Assembly (NCBI GenBank): GCA_937891665.1
Contig: CALAGS010000073.1
Coordinates: 1 to 37,630 of the forward strand
DNA length: 37,630 nucleotides
Origin: an uncultured Burkholderiales bacterium
GTDB taxonomy: Bacteria > Pseudomonadota > Gammaproteobacteria > Burkholderiales > Burkholderiaceae_C
Direction of reading: 5' to 3'
Shown here: piece by piece, positions 8,340-16,267 of the stretch
Layout: every line of letters starts with the position of its first letter
Numbering within the stretch: the first letter of the stretch is position 1
Program-made: the position numbers and the translations under genes
Notes under the pieces: model-generated
The model's database searches: none
What the model was told of the DNA's origin: nothing
What the model saw: only the letters and a program-made list of their open reading frames with translations

Positions 8340-10058
8340 ATGACAAATTCTCAAAACGAATTTTGGTCACGCGCTGGCGAAGAGTTTCAGGAAAACTTGG
8401 CTAAGAGCTGGGGTCAGGCCATGCAAACTTTTCAAACCATGGACCTAGGCGGTATTGTGCCTCCTGCACAAGATGCTGTGCCACAGCTTAGCTTTTCTCA
8501 GGAAAAGTTAAAGGAATTGCAGGCCGCCTATTTAGAAGAGGCCACTGCGCTCTGGAATCATGGCCTTGAATCTAAGCATGAAATGAAGGACCGCCGTTTT
8601 TCAAATGAGGCATGGACTTCCAATCCCATGGCCGCTTTCACGGCGGGCTCTTATTTGCTCAATGCCAAAACACTGATGGGTTTGGCTGATGCGGTTGAAG
8701 CCGACGAACACACGCAAAACAAAATCAAATTTGCAGTTGAGCAATGGGTTGCAGCTTCTGCCCCCAGCAACTTCTTGGCCTTTAATGCAGAAGCGCAAAA
8801 GAAAGCCATTGACACGCAAGGTGAGAGTCTTGCAAAGGGAATTCAAAACCTGCTGCATGACATGCAACAGGGTCATGTGTCCATGACAGACGAAAGTAAA
8901 TTTGTGGTGGGTGAGAACGTGGCCACCACCGAAGGCGCTGTGGTTTTTGAAAATGAATATTTTCAATTGATTGAGTACAAACCGCTCACGGCCAAGATTT
9001 ACGAAAAACCATTTTTGTTGGTGCCGCCTTGCATCAACAAGTTTTACATTCTTGACCTGCAGCCCAACAACTCATTCATTCGTTATGCAGTCAGTCAAGG
9101 TCACCGCACCTTTGTGGTCAGCTGGCGTAACCCCGATGAAAGCATGGCGCAAAAGTCTTGGGATGACTACATTGAACATGCCGCCATCAAAGCCATTAGC
9201 CAAGTTCAGTACATCACGGGTGCCAAGCAAATCAATGCTTTGGGCTTCTGTGTAGGCGGCACCATTTTGAGCAATGCCTTGGCTGTCTTGGCAGCTCGCG
9301 GTGAAAAACCTGTGGCCAGTGCCACATTTTTGACCACGCTCATTGACTTTACCGACACAGGGATCTTGGATGTCTTTATCGACGAGAACTTTGTCAAGTT
9401 TCGTGAAATGCAAATGGGCAAGGGCGGTTTGCTCAAAGGCCAAGACTTGGCTTCTACCTTCAGCTTCTTGCGCCCCAACGACTTGGTGTGGAACTATGTG
9501 GTTGGCAATTATTTGAAAGGCGAATCACCACCGCCGTTTGACTTGCTGTACTGGAACAGCGACTCCACCAATTTGCCCGGTCCTTTTTACGCTTGGTATT
9601 TGCGCAATACCTATTTGGAAAATAAATTTGTCACGCCTGGTGCTGTGACGGTTTGCGGTGAACAAATTGACCTGGGCAAGCTAGACATGCCCGTTTACAT
9701 CTATGGCTCCAGAGAAGACCATATCGTGCCCATTGGTGGTGCATATGCATCGACTCAGCACCTTCCTGGCAAAAAACGATTCGTCATGGGTGCATCTGGG
9801 CATATTGCAGGTGTGATCAATCCACCGACAGCCAACAAGCGCAGCCACTGGTTGCGTGAAGATGGCAAATTTCCGGCTACGGCCGACCAATGGATTGCGG
9901 GTGCTACAGAATTGCCTGGCAGTTGGTGGACCGATTGGTCTAATTGGCTGCACAAGCATGCTGGCAAGCAAATTGCTGCGCCTAAGCACTATGGAAAAGA
10001 TGCCAAATTCAAAGTCATTGAAGCGGCGCCAGGGCGCTACGTCAAGGCGCGTGCCTAA
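8340..10058 (+). CDS. phaC: Class I poly(3-hydroxyalkanoate) synthase
   Basis: PhaC polymerises (R)-3-hydroxyacyl-CoA into polyhydroxyalkanoate at the granule surface. The 572-residue product is the class I length. The modified lipase box GFCVGG holds the nucleophile Cys304. The catalytic Asp is in YIYGSREDHIVPI and the His in GASGHIAGVINPP. The N-terminal region before about residue 190 is the variable domain used for dimerisation and granule-protein contacts. The segment YILDLQPNNSFIRYAVSQGH and the tryptophan-rich C terminus (SWWTDWSNWL) fit well. AGGAG precedes the ATG. It heads the phaC-phaA-phaB operon, with 43 and 44 bases between genes. Confidence 0.97.
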   Translation: MTNSQNEFWSRAGEEFQENLAKSWGQAMQTFQTMDLGGIVPPAQDAVPQLSFSQEKLKELQAAYLEEATALWNHGLESKHEMKDRRFSNEAWTSNPMAAFTAGSYLLNAKTLMGLADAVEADEHTQNKIKFAVEQWVAASAPSNFLAFNAEAQKKAIDTQGESLAKGIQNLLHDMQQGHVSMTDESKFVVGENVATTEGAVVFENEYFQLIEYKPLTAKIYEKPFLLVPPCINKFYILDLQPNNSFIRYAVSQGHRTFVVSWRNPDESMAQKSWDDYIEHAAIKAISQVQYITGAKQINALGFCVGGTILSNALAVLAARGEKPVASATFLTTLIDFTDTGILDVFIDENFVKFREMQMGKGGLLKGQDLASTFSFLRPNDLVWNYVVGNYLKGESPPPFDLLYWNSDSTNLPGPFYAWYLRNTYLENKFVTPGAVTVCGEQIDLGKLDMPVYIYGSREDHIVPIGGAYASTQHLPGKKRFVMGASGHIAGVINPPTANKRSHWLREDGKFPATADQWIAGATELPGSWWTDWSNWLHKHAGKQIAAPKHYGKDAKFKVIEAAPGRYVKARA

Positions 10059-10101
10059 TTCGAAATTTAAATTCAGTTCGTAGATTAAAAAAGGAAGACA
10101 C

Positions 10102-11280
10102 ATGGAAGACATCGTCATTGTTTCAGCTGCTCGCACAGCTGTGGGTAAGTTTGGGGGCTCATTGGCCAAAATTGCAGCGCCAGAGTTGGGCAGCATTGCC
10201 ATTCGCGAAGCCATTGCTCGCGCTGGCCTGAGCATGGATCAAATTGGTGAAGTCATCATGGGCCAAGTTTTGACGGCTGGCGCAGGACAAAACCCTGCAC
10301 GTCAAGCCATGATGAAAGCTGGTGTTGCCAAAGAAACACCCGCCCTCACCATCAACGCGGTGTGTGGCTCTGGTTTGAAAGCCGTCATGTTGGCAGCGCA
10401 AGCTGTTGCATGGGGCGACAGCGACATTGTGGTGGCAGGCGGTCAAGAAAACATGAGCGCTTCTCCCCACGTTTTGATGGGCTCACGTGATGGACAGCGC
10501 ATGGGCAACTGGAACATGGTTGACACCATGATTGTCGATGGCTTGTGGGATGTGTACAACCAATATCACATGGGCATTACGGCTGAAAATGTGGCCAAAG
10601 CCAATGGCATTACACGCGACATGCAAGATGCTCTGGCATTGGGCAGTCAGCAAAAAGCCAGCGCCGCGCAAGATGCGGGCAAGTTCAAAGATGAAATTGT
10701 CGATGTGCTGATTCCTCAGCGCAAAGGCGACCCCTTGGTCTTCAATGTCGATGAATTCATCAACAAGAAAACCAATGCAGAGGCCTTGGCAGGGCTGCGT
10801 CCTGCATTTGACAAAGCTGGCTCAGTGACTGCGGGCAATGCTTCGGGCCTTAATGATGGTGCTGCCGCTGTGGTGGTCATGACGGCTAAAAAGGCTGCGG
10901 CTTTGGGCCTCAAGCCCCTGGCGCGCATTGTCTCATTTGGCACCAGCGGTTTAGACCCTGCCACCATGGGCATGGGCCCTGTGCCAGCATCGCAGAAGGC
11001 ATTGCAACGTGCAGGTTGGAAAGCCAGCGATGTTGATTTGTTTGAATTGAACGAAGCCTTTGCAGCACAAGCTTGCGCGGTCAACAAAGCATTGGACATT
11101 GATCCAATGCGTGTCAATGTCAATGGCGGCGCCATCGCAATTGGTCACCCCATTGGTGCATCTGGCTGCCGCATTTTGGTGACACTCTTGCATGAAATGC
11201 AACGTCGTGATGTAAAGAAGGGTCTTGCGGCCTTGTGCATCGGTGGCGGTATGGGCGTGTCATTGACACTAGAGCGTTAA
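10102..11280 (+). CDS. phaA: Acetyl-CoA C-acetyltransferase (beta-ketothiolase)
   Basis: PhaA condenses two acetyl-CoA to acetoacetyl-CoA, the first step of PHB synthesis. The 392-residue product has the thiolase residues Cys88 in NAVCGSGLKAV, His349 in AIAIGHPIGASG and Cys379 in LCIGGGMGV. The acyl-enzyme, NEAF (ELNEAFAAQA) and C-terminal motifs are all intact. AAGGAAG lies just before the start. It sits between phaC and phaB, so a biosynthetic role is more likely than degradation. Condensing acetyl-CoA with propionyl-CoA, as in 3-hydroxyvalerate supply, usually uses a second thiolase and cannot be judged here. Confidence 0.96.
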   Translation: MEDIVIVSAARTAVGKFGGSLAKIAAPELGSIAIREAIARAGLSMDQIGEVIMGQVLTAGAGQNPARQAMMKAGVAKETPALTINAVCGSGLKAVMLAAQAVAWGDSDIVVAGGQENMSASPHVLMGSRDGQRMGNWNMVDTMIVDGLWDVYNQYHMGITAENVAKANGITRDMQDALALGSQQKASAAQDAGKFKDEIVDVLIPQRKGDPLVFNVDEFINKKTNAEALAGLRPAFDKAGSVTAGNASGLNDGAAAVVVMTAKKAAALGLKPLARIVSFGTSGLDPATMGMGPVPASQKALQRAGWKASDVDLFELNEAFAAQACAVNKALDIDPMRVNVNGGAIAIGHPIGASGCRILVTLLHEMQRRDVKKGLAALCIGGGMGVSLTLER

Positions 11281-11324
11281 ATTTTCAGAAACTCAAATAA
11301 CTCATTTACATAGGAGATACATCC

Positions 11325-12062
11325 ATGAGTCAAAAAGTAGCATACGTAACAGGTGGTATGGGCGGCATCGGAACCGCCATCTGCCAGCGCCTTCACAAAG
11401 AAGGTTTCAAGGTCATTGCGGGTTGCGGCCCCACACGTGACTTCACCAAGTGGTTGGACGAGCAAAAAGCATTGGGCTTTAGCTTCTACGCATCTGTGGG
11501 CAACGTGGGTGATTGGAATTCAACCGTCGAAGCTTTTACAAAAACCAAAGCCGAGCACGGCACCATTGACGTGTTGGTAAATAACGCAGGCATTACCAAA
11601 GACCGAATGTTCTTGAAAATGTCGCGCGAAGATTGGGATGCAGTCATTGAAACCAACCTGAACTCCATGTTCAATGTCACCAAGCAAGTGGTTGCCGACA
11701 TGGTTGAAAAAGGCTGGGGCCGCATTATCAACATTTCATCTGTCAATGGTGCAAAGGGTCAGGCGGGTCAAACCAACTACTCTGCTGCCAAGGCAGGCAT
11801 GCACGGTTTCTCAATGGCTTTGGCACAAGAGTTGGCCACCAAAGGCGTGACAGTGAACACCGTTAGCCCCGGCTACATTGGCACCGACATGGTCAAAGCC
11901 ATTCGCCCAGATGTGCTGGAAAAGATTGTGGCCACAGTGCCCGTGAAGCGTTTGGGCGAGCCCAGCGAAATTGCCTCCATCATTGCTTGGTTGGCTTCGG
12001 ATGAAGGCGGCTATGCCACGGGTGCAGACTTCTCTGTCAATGGTGGCTTGCACATGGGTTAA
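11325..12062 (+). CDS. phaB: Acetoacetyl-CoA reductase (NADPH, SDR family)
   Basis: PhaB reduces acetoacetyl-CoA to (R)-3-hydroxybutyryl-CoA, the direct PhaC substrate. The 245-residue short-chain dehydrogenase has the cofactor motif GGMGGIG near residue 10, NNAGIT, the catalytic Ser in INISSVNGAKGQ, and Tyr and Lys in NYSAAKAG. The motif SPGYIGTDMV closes the substrate loop, and the C terminus DFSVNGGLHMG is typical of PhaB. AGGAGA precedes the start. It is the last gene of phaCAB, and its stop overlaps that of the opposite SPFH gene by four bases. No terminator is visible. Confidence 0.96.
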   Translation: MSQKVAYVTGGMGGIGTAICQRLHKEGFKVIAGCGPTRDFTKWLDEQKALGFSFYASVGNVGDWNSTVEAFTKTKAEHGTIDVLVNNAGITKDRMFLKMSREDWDAVIETNLNSMFNVTKQVVADMVEKGWGRIINISSVNGAKGQAGQTNYSAAKAGMHGFSMALAQELATKGVTVNTVSPGYIGTDMVKAIRPDVLEKIVATVPVKRLGEPSEIASIIAWLASDEGGYATGADFSVNGGLHMG

Positions 12063-12979
12063 TGCCCCGCATTTTTTCCTGTGTTGACCATTTGCATGGC
12101 CGAGGCTATCAAGGAAGATACCTCGGTCATGTTGCCAGGCACGATGAGTGTGGTTTTGGCATCTTGTGCCACCTTGCTGTAGGCAATGACAGCTTGCTCG
12201 GCCACTTTCAATTGCACAGCTTGTTCACCGCCTGGTTTTTGAATGGCAGAGGCAATGCGCTCAATGGCCTGGGCTGTGGCTTCGGCTACCGCCAAAATTG
12301 AAGCGGCATCACCTTCGGCTTTGTTGATCACGGCCTGCTTCTCGCCTTCAGAGCGCGCAATGAAAGCCTCGCGTTCGCCTGTGGCAATGTTGATTTGTTC
12401 TTGACGGCGCCCTTCTGAGGCTGCAATGAGGGCACGCTTTTCACGCTCGGCCGTAATTTGCGATTGCATGGCGTGCAAAATTTCTTTGGGCGGTGTGAGG
12501 TCTTTGATTTCGTAACGAAGTACTTTGACGCCCCAGTTCAAGGCTGCTTCATCGATGGCTGCAACCACTTGGGCATTGATGATGTCGCGTTCTTCAAACG
12601 TTTTGTCGAGTTCTAATTTACCAATGACACTTCGCAAGCTGGTTTGAGCCAATTGCGTGACGGCCACAATGTAATTGGACGAGCCGTAGCTGGCCAGTTT
12701 GGGATCTGTTACTTGGAAGTACAAAATGCCATCCACCTGCAGCTGAGTGTTGTCTCTGGTGATGCAAACTTGGCTGGGCACATCGAGTGGAATTTCTTTG
12801 AGGCTGTGTTTTTGAATGACGTTGTCAATGAATGGCACTACAAAATTAAGGCCTGGTGTAAGGCTTGCGTGGAACTTGCCCAAGCGCTCTACCACCCATG
12901 CGTTTTGTTGGGGTACGACCTTGACGGTTTTGATGATGAACAAGACCGCAATGGCCAATAGGACGATTGCAATTTCCAT
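12059..12979 (-). CDS. SPFH/band-7 membrane protein (paraslipin/QmcA-like)
   Basis: This 306-residue stomatin-like protein has one N-terminal membrane helix (IAIVLLAIAVLFIIKTVKVV). The band-7 domain follows, from VPQQNAWVVERLGKFHASLTPGLNFVVPFID to about residue 190. A long charged helical region rich in Ala, Glu and Arg comes next, predicted to form coiled coils that assemble rings. Such proteins organise membrane microdomains and modulate FtsH-type proteolysis. It is the second gene after nfeD, with a 30-base gap. SPFH and NfeD proteins are a well-known genomic and functional pair. Its specific partner process is unknown. Confidence 0.92.
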   Translation of the reverse strand: MEIAIVLLAIAVLFIIKTVKVVPQQNAWVVERLGKFHASLTPGLNFVVPFIDNVIQKHSLKEIPLDVPSQVCITRDNTQLQVDGILYFQVTDPKLASYGSSNYIVAVTQLAQTSLRSVIGKLELDKTFEERDIINAQVVAAIDEAALNWGVKVLRYEIKDLTPPKEILHAMQSQITAEREKRALIAASEGRRQEQINIATGEREAFIARSEGEKQAVINKAEGDAASILAVAEATAQAIERIASAIQKPGGEQAVQLKVAEQAVIAYSKVAQDAKTTLIVPGNMTEVSSLIASAMQMVNTGKNAGH

Positions 12980-13009
12980 GATGTTTCTTTCTTTGAGGCT
13001 AACGTTGAC

Positions 13010-13432
13010 TTAAATTTTATGCAGCACCAATGTGTTGCCCTGAATATCTTGGATTTGATAAACGCCAAGTTCTTGCGGAATTCCTTCTGCACAAACAGCA
13101 GTCCAGTTGGCACCTCTGTGCTTCACTTGAGCGGTGCCATTGCTGAGCCATTCATGCACTTCTACTGTTTCACCCACATCCAAATGTTGAGCAGAAATTT
13201 GCTCTGGATGCGACTTTAATTTTTGCAAAGAATAAACACGCCACAAAATGACAGCCAGTCCACCGACTACCGATCCGGTGATCAGTTGCGTTGTAAAACC
13301 TAACTGAGCGTGTGCTGCGATAGCACCCGCTGAAGCGCCAATGGCGATCATGAGCAAGTAGAAGGTGCCCGTCATCAGTTCTATGCCAACAAGTGAGCCT
13401 GCAATGAGCCACCAAATGGTTGATTCGTTCAT
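13010..13432 (-). CDS. NfeD-family membrane protein
   Basis: The 140-residue product is the short NfeD type without a serine protease domain. The N-terminal half has membrane segments (TIWWLIAGSLVGIELMTGTFYLLMIAIGASAGAIA and the segment after FTTQLITG). The C-terminal half is a small OB-fold, recognisable by VGETVEVHEWLSNGTAQVKHRGANWTAVC. NfeD proteins act with the SPFH protein encoded directly downstream, probably by anchoring or organising it. The upstream gap, 13433-13638, is shared with the start of the HicA-like module, so the two units are divergent. Confidence 0.9.
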   Translation of the reverse strand: MNESTIWWLIAGSLVGIELMTGTFYLLMIAIGASAGAIAAHAQLGFTTQLITGSVVGGLAVILWRVYSLQKLKSHPEQISAQHLDVGETVEVHEWLSNGTAQVKHRGANWTAVCAEGIPQELGVYQIQDIQGNTLVLHKI

Positions 13433-13591
13433 GGATAGATTTCCCTTTGACTAACGTATCTCTTAAGCTCCATCGTGCCACGTATTGGCCGTCAGTGTGG
13501 AGATTCCGTTTTTTTGAAAGGGATTGCAAGCTTCTTTTGCTCAATTCTTGTCAAGAATCAGAGGTTTAAACATTGGTGTCATTTATTTATA

Positions 13592-13607
13592 GTTGTCGAT
13601 TGACAAC
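13592..13607. promoter_or_regulatory. Perfect 6-4-6 inverted repeat, probable operator of the HicA-like module
   Basis: GTTGTC GATT GACAAC is a perfect palindrome with a 4-base centre, located 32-47 bases upstream of the first gene. It contains the TTGACA hexamer listed separately and adjoins TATAGT at 13588-13593, so any protein bound here would block transcription from either candidate promoter. The second gene of the module encodes a helix-turn-helix protein, which makes autoregulation the simplest reading. Confidence 0.55.
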
Positions 13608-13628
13608 CAATTGTGAATAGATTATTCT
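13600..13628 (+). promoter_or_regulatory. Candidate sigma-70 promoter of the HicA-like module
   Basis: A perfect -35 TTGACA (13600-13605) and TATTCT (13623-13628) are separated by 17 bases. If used, transcription would start near 13635, only a few bases before the TTG start at 13639, and the Shine-Dalgarno TGGAG would be lost. The alternative -10 TATAGT at 13588-13593 would give a leader of about 40 bases that keeps it. The sequence alone does not decide between them. Confidence 0.4.
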
Positions 13629-13638
13629 GGAGACTCAC

Positions 13639-13929
13639 TTGAAGCGAACAAAACATCCTAAAAAATCAATCGAAAGCGCTATTCAGTTTGCTGAGTCTCA
13701 AAACTGGCGAATTCAAGTAGGTGGATCGCACGCATGGGGAAAAATGTACTGCCCATTCAATCAAGAAAATTGCAGGTGTGGAGAGTTCTGGATTACCTCA
13801 ATTTGGAGTACACCCAAAAGTCATGAGAATCATGCAAATGCATTGATGCGGGTTGTTGAAAAGTGTGAGGTACGTTTGTTTAACTTGAGTCAATTGCTCA
13901 AAACAATCAAGAATAATTTAAAGAGCTAA
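13639..13929 (+). CDS. Small HicA-like protein, putative toxin of a two-gene module
   Basis: The product has 96 residues and no named function. The stretch AIQFAESQNWRIQVGGSHAWGKMYCP resembles the HicA mRNA-interferase pattern, a helix followed by strands with a GSH motif whose histidine is catalytic. Here this would be His31. A cysteine cluster, C38 and C45-R-C47, follows, then WITSIWSTPKSHENHANALMRVVEKC and a basic Lys/Asn-rich tail. The start is TTG 13639, with TGGAG 7-11 bases upstream. The gene is more AT-rich than its neighbours, which suggests transfer. The second gene begins two bases after its stop. Toxin activity is inferred from the motif and arrangement. Confidence 0.7.
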   Translation: MKRTKHPKKSIESAIQFAESQNWRIQVGGSHAWGKMYCPFNQENCRCGEFWITSIWSTPKSHENHANALMRVVEKCEVRLFNLSQLLKTIKNNLKS

Positions 13930-13931
13930 AA

Positions 13932-14456
13932 ATGGAATACAACTTTATTTTGAAATATCAAATTGACCATGGTGAAGATGCAGGAGATAGCATTGCAGAA
14001 CGATTAGGGGGGGGTGGGTGTGACGATGCCTTGTTGGGCTTGGGACAGCCGGGCCGCATTGCCCTTAACTTTTGTCGCCAAGCAAAGTCAGCTGAAAAAG
14101 CGCTTTTATCGGCATTGTCAGATGTTAAGGCAGCACTCCCTGAAGCTGTCTTGATTGAAGCTGCACCCGATTTCGTTGGTTTATCCGATGTGGCCGATTC
14201 GGTCGGTGTGACGCGTCAAAACCTTCGCAAACTCATGTTGCAACATCATGCTAGTTTCCCTTTGCCTATCCATGAAGGCAAGGCAGTCATGTGGCATCTT
14301 TCTGACATGTTGCAATGGCTTCAGCAAAAAATGGCATACAAAGTCAGCGAAAGCGACTTGCAATTGGCAGAAGTGACCAAGCAGGTTAACCTGGCTAAGG
14401 CTTTGCCAGCTGTTAACAAGCAGCTTCTTAAAGACGTGAAGCCACTGATTTATTAA
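13932..14456 (+). CDS. Helix-turn-helix partner protein, putative antitoxin/autorepressor
   Basis: The product has 174 residues in two parts. Residues 1-75 (MEYNFILKYQ... GRIALNFCRQAKSAEKALLSALSDVKAALP) look like a small alpha/beta domain that loosely recalls HicB. Residues 80-130 form an AlpA/excisionase-like helix-turn-helix with FVGLSDVADSVGVTRQNLRKLM, FPLPIHEGKAVMWHLSDMLQWLQ. A tail to residue 174 follows. It starts two bases after the HicA-like gene and is surely cotranscribed. The likely role is to neutralise the partner and bind the palindrome upstream. A run of eight G residues at 14007-14014 lies within codons 26-28. The HTH is clear and the antitoxin role is inferred. Confidence 0.72.
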   Translation: MEYNFILKYQIDHGEDAGDSIAERLGGGGCDDALLGLGQPGRIALNFCRQAKSAEKALLSALSDVKAALPEAVLIEAAPDFVGLSDVADSVGVTRQNLRKLMLQHHASFPLPIHEGKAVMWHLSDMLQWLQQKMAYKVSESDLQLAEVTKQVNLAKALPAVNKQLLKDVKPLIY

Positions 14457-14469
14457 TTATGATCGGGGT

Positions 14470-15498
14470 GTGAAACAAGCACTCTTTAACCACTTTAGCC
14501 CTTGGCGCCTGTCTGTTGCGCCCATGATGGACTGGACCGATCGGCATTGCCGGTTTTTCCATCGCCTTCTGACGCAGCACACCATCCTTTACACCGAGAT
14601 GGTCACCACCGGTGCCATTCGTCACGGCAGCGTAGAGCGCCATATGCGTTTCAATTCAGAAGAGCATCCAGTCGCTTTGCAGTTGGGCGGTAGCGATGCC
14701 AATGATTTGGCCTTCGCCGCTAAATTGGGTGAGCAGTGGGGCTACAACGAAATCAATTTAAATTGTGGCTGCCCCAGCGACCGTGTTCAGCGCGGTGCTT
14801 TTGGCGCTTGCCTCATGAACGAACCGCAGTTGGTTGCCGATGGTGTCAAGGCCATGGTGGATGTCGTCTCAGTGCCCGTCACAGTTAAGCACCGGATTGG
14901 CATTGACCAAATTGAAAGCTACGATTTTGTTCGAGACTTTGTGGGCACTGTGAAAGAAGCCGGCTGCAATGTGTTCATTGTGCATGCGCGCAATGCTTGG
15001 CTTAATGGCTTGTCGCCCAAAGAGAATCGCGAGATTCCGCCTTTGAGGTATGAACTGGCTTATCAGTTGAAAAAAGATTTTCCAGAACTCACCATTGCCA
15101 TCAATGGTGGCATCACGCGCAATGAACAAATAGCCGAACACCTCAAGGAAGTCGATGGCGTGATGATTGGCCGTGAGGCTTATTACAACCCTTGGCTACT
15201 CACCACTTGGGATGAAATATTTTTTCAGCAACCATCACAAAGCGTTCAGTCTAAATTCGTGCTTTCACGAGAAGACGTGGAAGAAGCCATGGTGACTTAC
15301 ATGGAGCGTGCGTTCAAAGAAGATGGCTGTCCTTGGTACGCCATCGCAAGACACATGCTGGGGTTGTATCACGCTGAAAGAGGAGGGCGCTTGTGGCGCC
15401 AGGTGTGGAGTAATCACAAGCTCAAGCCGCAACCGCCGAGGGAAGTGATGCAGTTGGCACGCGAAGCGCTTGCTCGAGGTGCAGAAGTTCCTGCTTAA
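14470..15498 (+). CDS. dusA: tRNA-dihydrouridine(20/20a) synthase
   Basis: DusA is an FMN enzyme that reduces U20 and U20a in the tRNA D-loop with NADPH. The 342-residue product has SVAPMMDWTDRHCRFF at the start, the catalytic cysteine region NLNCGCPSDRVQRGAFGACLM (specific for the DusA branch), VKHRIGID, VHARNAWLNGLSPKENREIPPL and the FMN-phosphate motif AINGGITRNEQI with GVMIGREAYYNPWLL. Start GTG 14470 follows the HTH gene by 13 bases and gives the usual N terminus. The last four bases overlap the stop of the opposite GntR gene. Confidence 0.95.
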   Translation: MKQALFNHFSPWRLSVAPMMDWTDRHCRFFHRLLTQHTILYTEMVTTGAIRHGSVERHMRFNSEEHPVALQLGGSDANDLAFAAKLGEQWGYNEINLNCGCPSDRVQRGAFGACLMNEPQLVADGVKAMVDVVSVPVTVKHRIGIDQIESYDFVRDFVGTVKEAGCNVFIVHARNAWLNGLSPKENREIPPLRYELAYQLKKDFPELTIAINGGITRNEQIAEHLKEVDGVMIGREAYYNPWLLTTWDEIFFQQPSQSVQSKFVLSREDVEEAMVTYMERAFKEDGCPWYAIARHMLGLYHAERGGRLWRQVWSNHKLKPQPPREVMQLAREALARGAEVPA

Positions 15499-16178
15499 AT
15501 GGCGCTGGCTGCCACTAAACCATTTTCAAAATGTTCACGCATACGGGCCGAAGTTGTAGCCGGGTCTTTGGCAAGCAAGGCGGCCATGATGGCTTGGTGC
15601 TCTTTCAATGACTCAGTAATGCGCCCTGTTTTAAACAGAGAGTTGTGCCGGTTGAGCTTCATGACTTTGCGCAAGTCCGCCACCATTTGGTCGCGCCATT
15701 TGTTTTGCGATAACTCCAGCAAACACATGTGGAACGCTTCGTTCACTTCAAAAAACTTATCGTGTTTTTCTTTGCCAGGTTTGCCTGCGGCCTCTAGCTC
15801 TGCATGGAGTGATTGCAGTTTCTTTAGATCAGCAGGAGTGGCAGTTCTGGCAACCACTGCGGCGGCATCGCTTTCCAGCAGACTCAGCAAGTGGTACACG
15901 TCGCGCAGGTCTTTTTCTGATACCTCGGTGACGTAGGCACCCCGTCGCACCTTCATGGTGACCAAGCCTTCAGCGGCCAAAACCTTCAACGCCTCCCGCA
16001 AAGGGGTTCGGCTGATGCCGTAGGCCTTAGAGATTTGGAGCTCGTCAATCCAACTGCCTGGCTCGAGTTCTCGGCTGAAGATACGCTGCCGAATGAGTTC
16101 GGCAACTTCTTCGTACAGCGCTCGGGGCGCCAAAGAGGGGACAGCGGACAGGGCAGACATGGTGGATAAATCGTTCAA
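15495..16178 (-). CDS. GntR-family regulator with FCD ligand domain
   Basis: The 227-residue product has the GntR winged helix at about residues 18-85, with LYEEVAELIRQRIFSRELEPGSWIDELQISKAYGISRTPLREALKVLAAEGLV. The all-helical FCD domain follows, with YHLLSLLESDAAAVVARTA, NEAFHMCLLELSQNKW and the late metal/ligand region SLKEHQAIMAALLAKDPATTSARMREHFENG. FCD regulators respond to small carboxylic acids or acyl-CoAs. It is divergent from the methylmalonyl-CoA mutase gene across an 89-base gap, so control of the propionyl-CoA cassette is a fair inference, though not proven. Confidence 0.93.
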   Translation of the reverse strand: MNDLSTMSALSAVPSLAPRALYEEVAELIRQRIFSRELEPGSWIDELQISKAYGISRTPLREALKVLAAEGLVTMKVRRGAYVTEVSEKDLRDVYHLLSLLESDAAAVVARTATPADLKKLQSLHAELEAAGKPGKEKHDKFFEVNEAFHMCLLELSQNKWRDQMVADLRKVMKLNRHNSLFKTGRITESLKEHQAIMAALLAKDPATTSARMREHFENGLVAASAI

Positions 16179-16267
16179 ATTGGCCTAAAGTGAGCCGTTT
16201 TGCAAATTGTAAGGCAGGTACAATATTTTGCATCAATAATTATGAATCATATTGAGGATTTCGCGAC
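16179..16267. promoter_or_regulatory. AT-rich divergent promoter region between the GntR gene and the mutase gene
   Basis: The 89-base gap between divergent starts must hold both promoters. A TACAAT hexamer at 16219-16224 could be the -10 box for the mutase side, and the AT-rich segment 16217-16254 could hold a regulator site. No clear -35 box or strong palindrome is seen. It is too short for a cobalamin riboswitch. Confidence 0.35.

Noticed and set aside
16179..16267. Cobalamin riboswitch before the B12-dependent mutase
   Set aside because: The gap is 89 bases, too short for the fold, and no B12-box-like sequence is seen.
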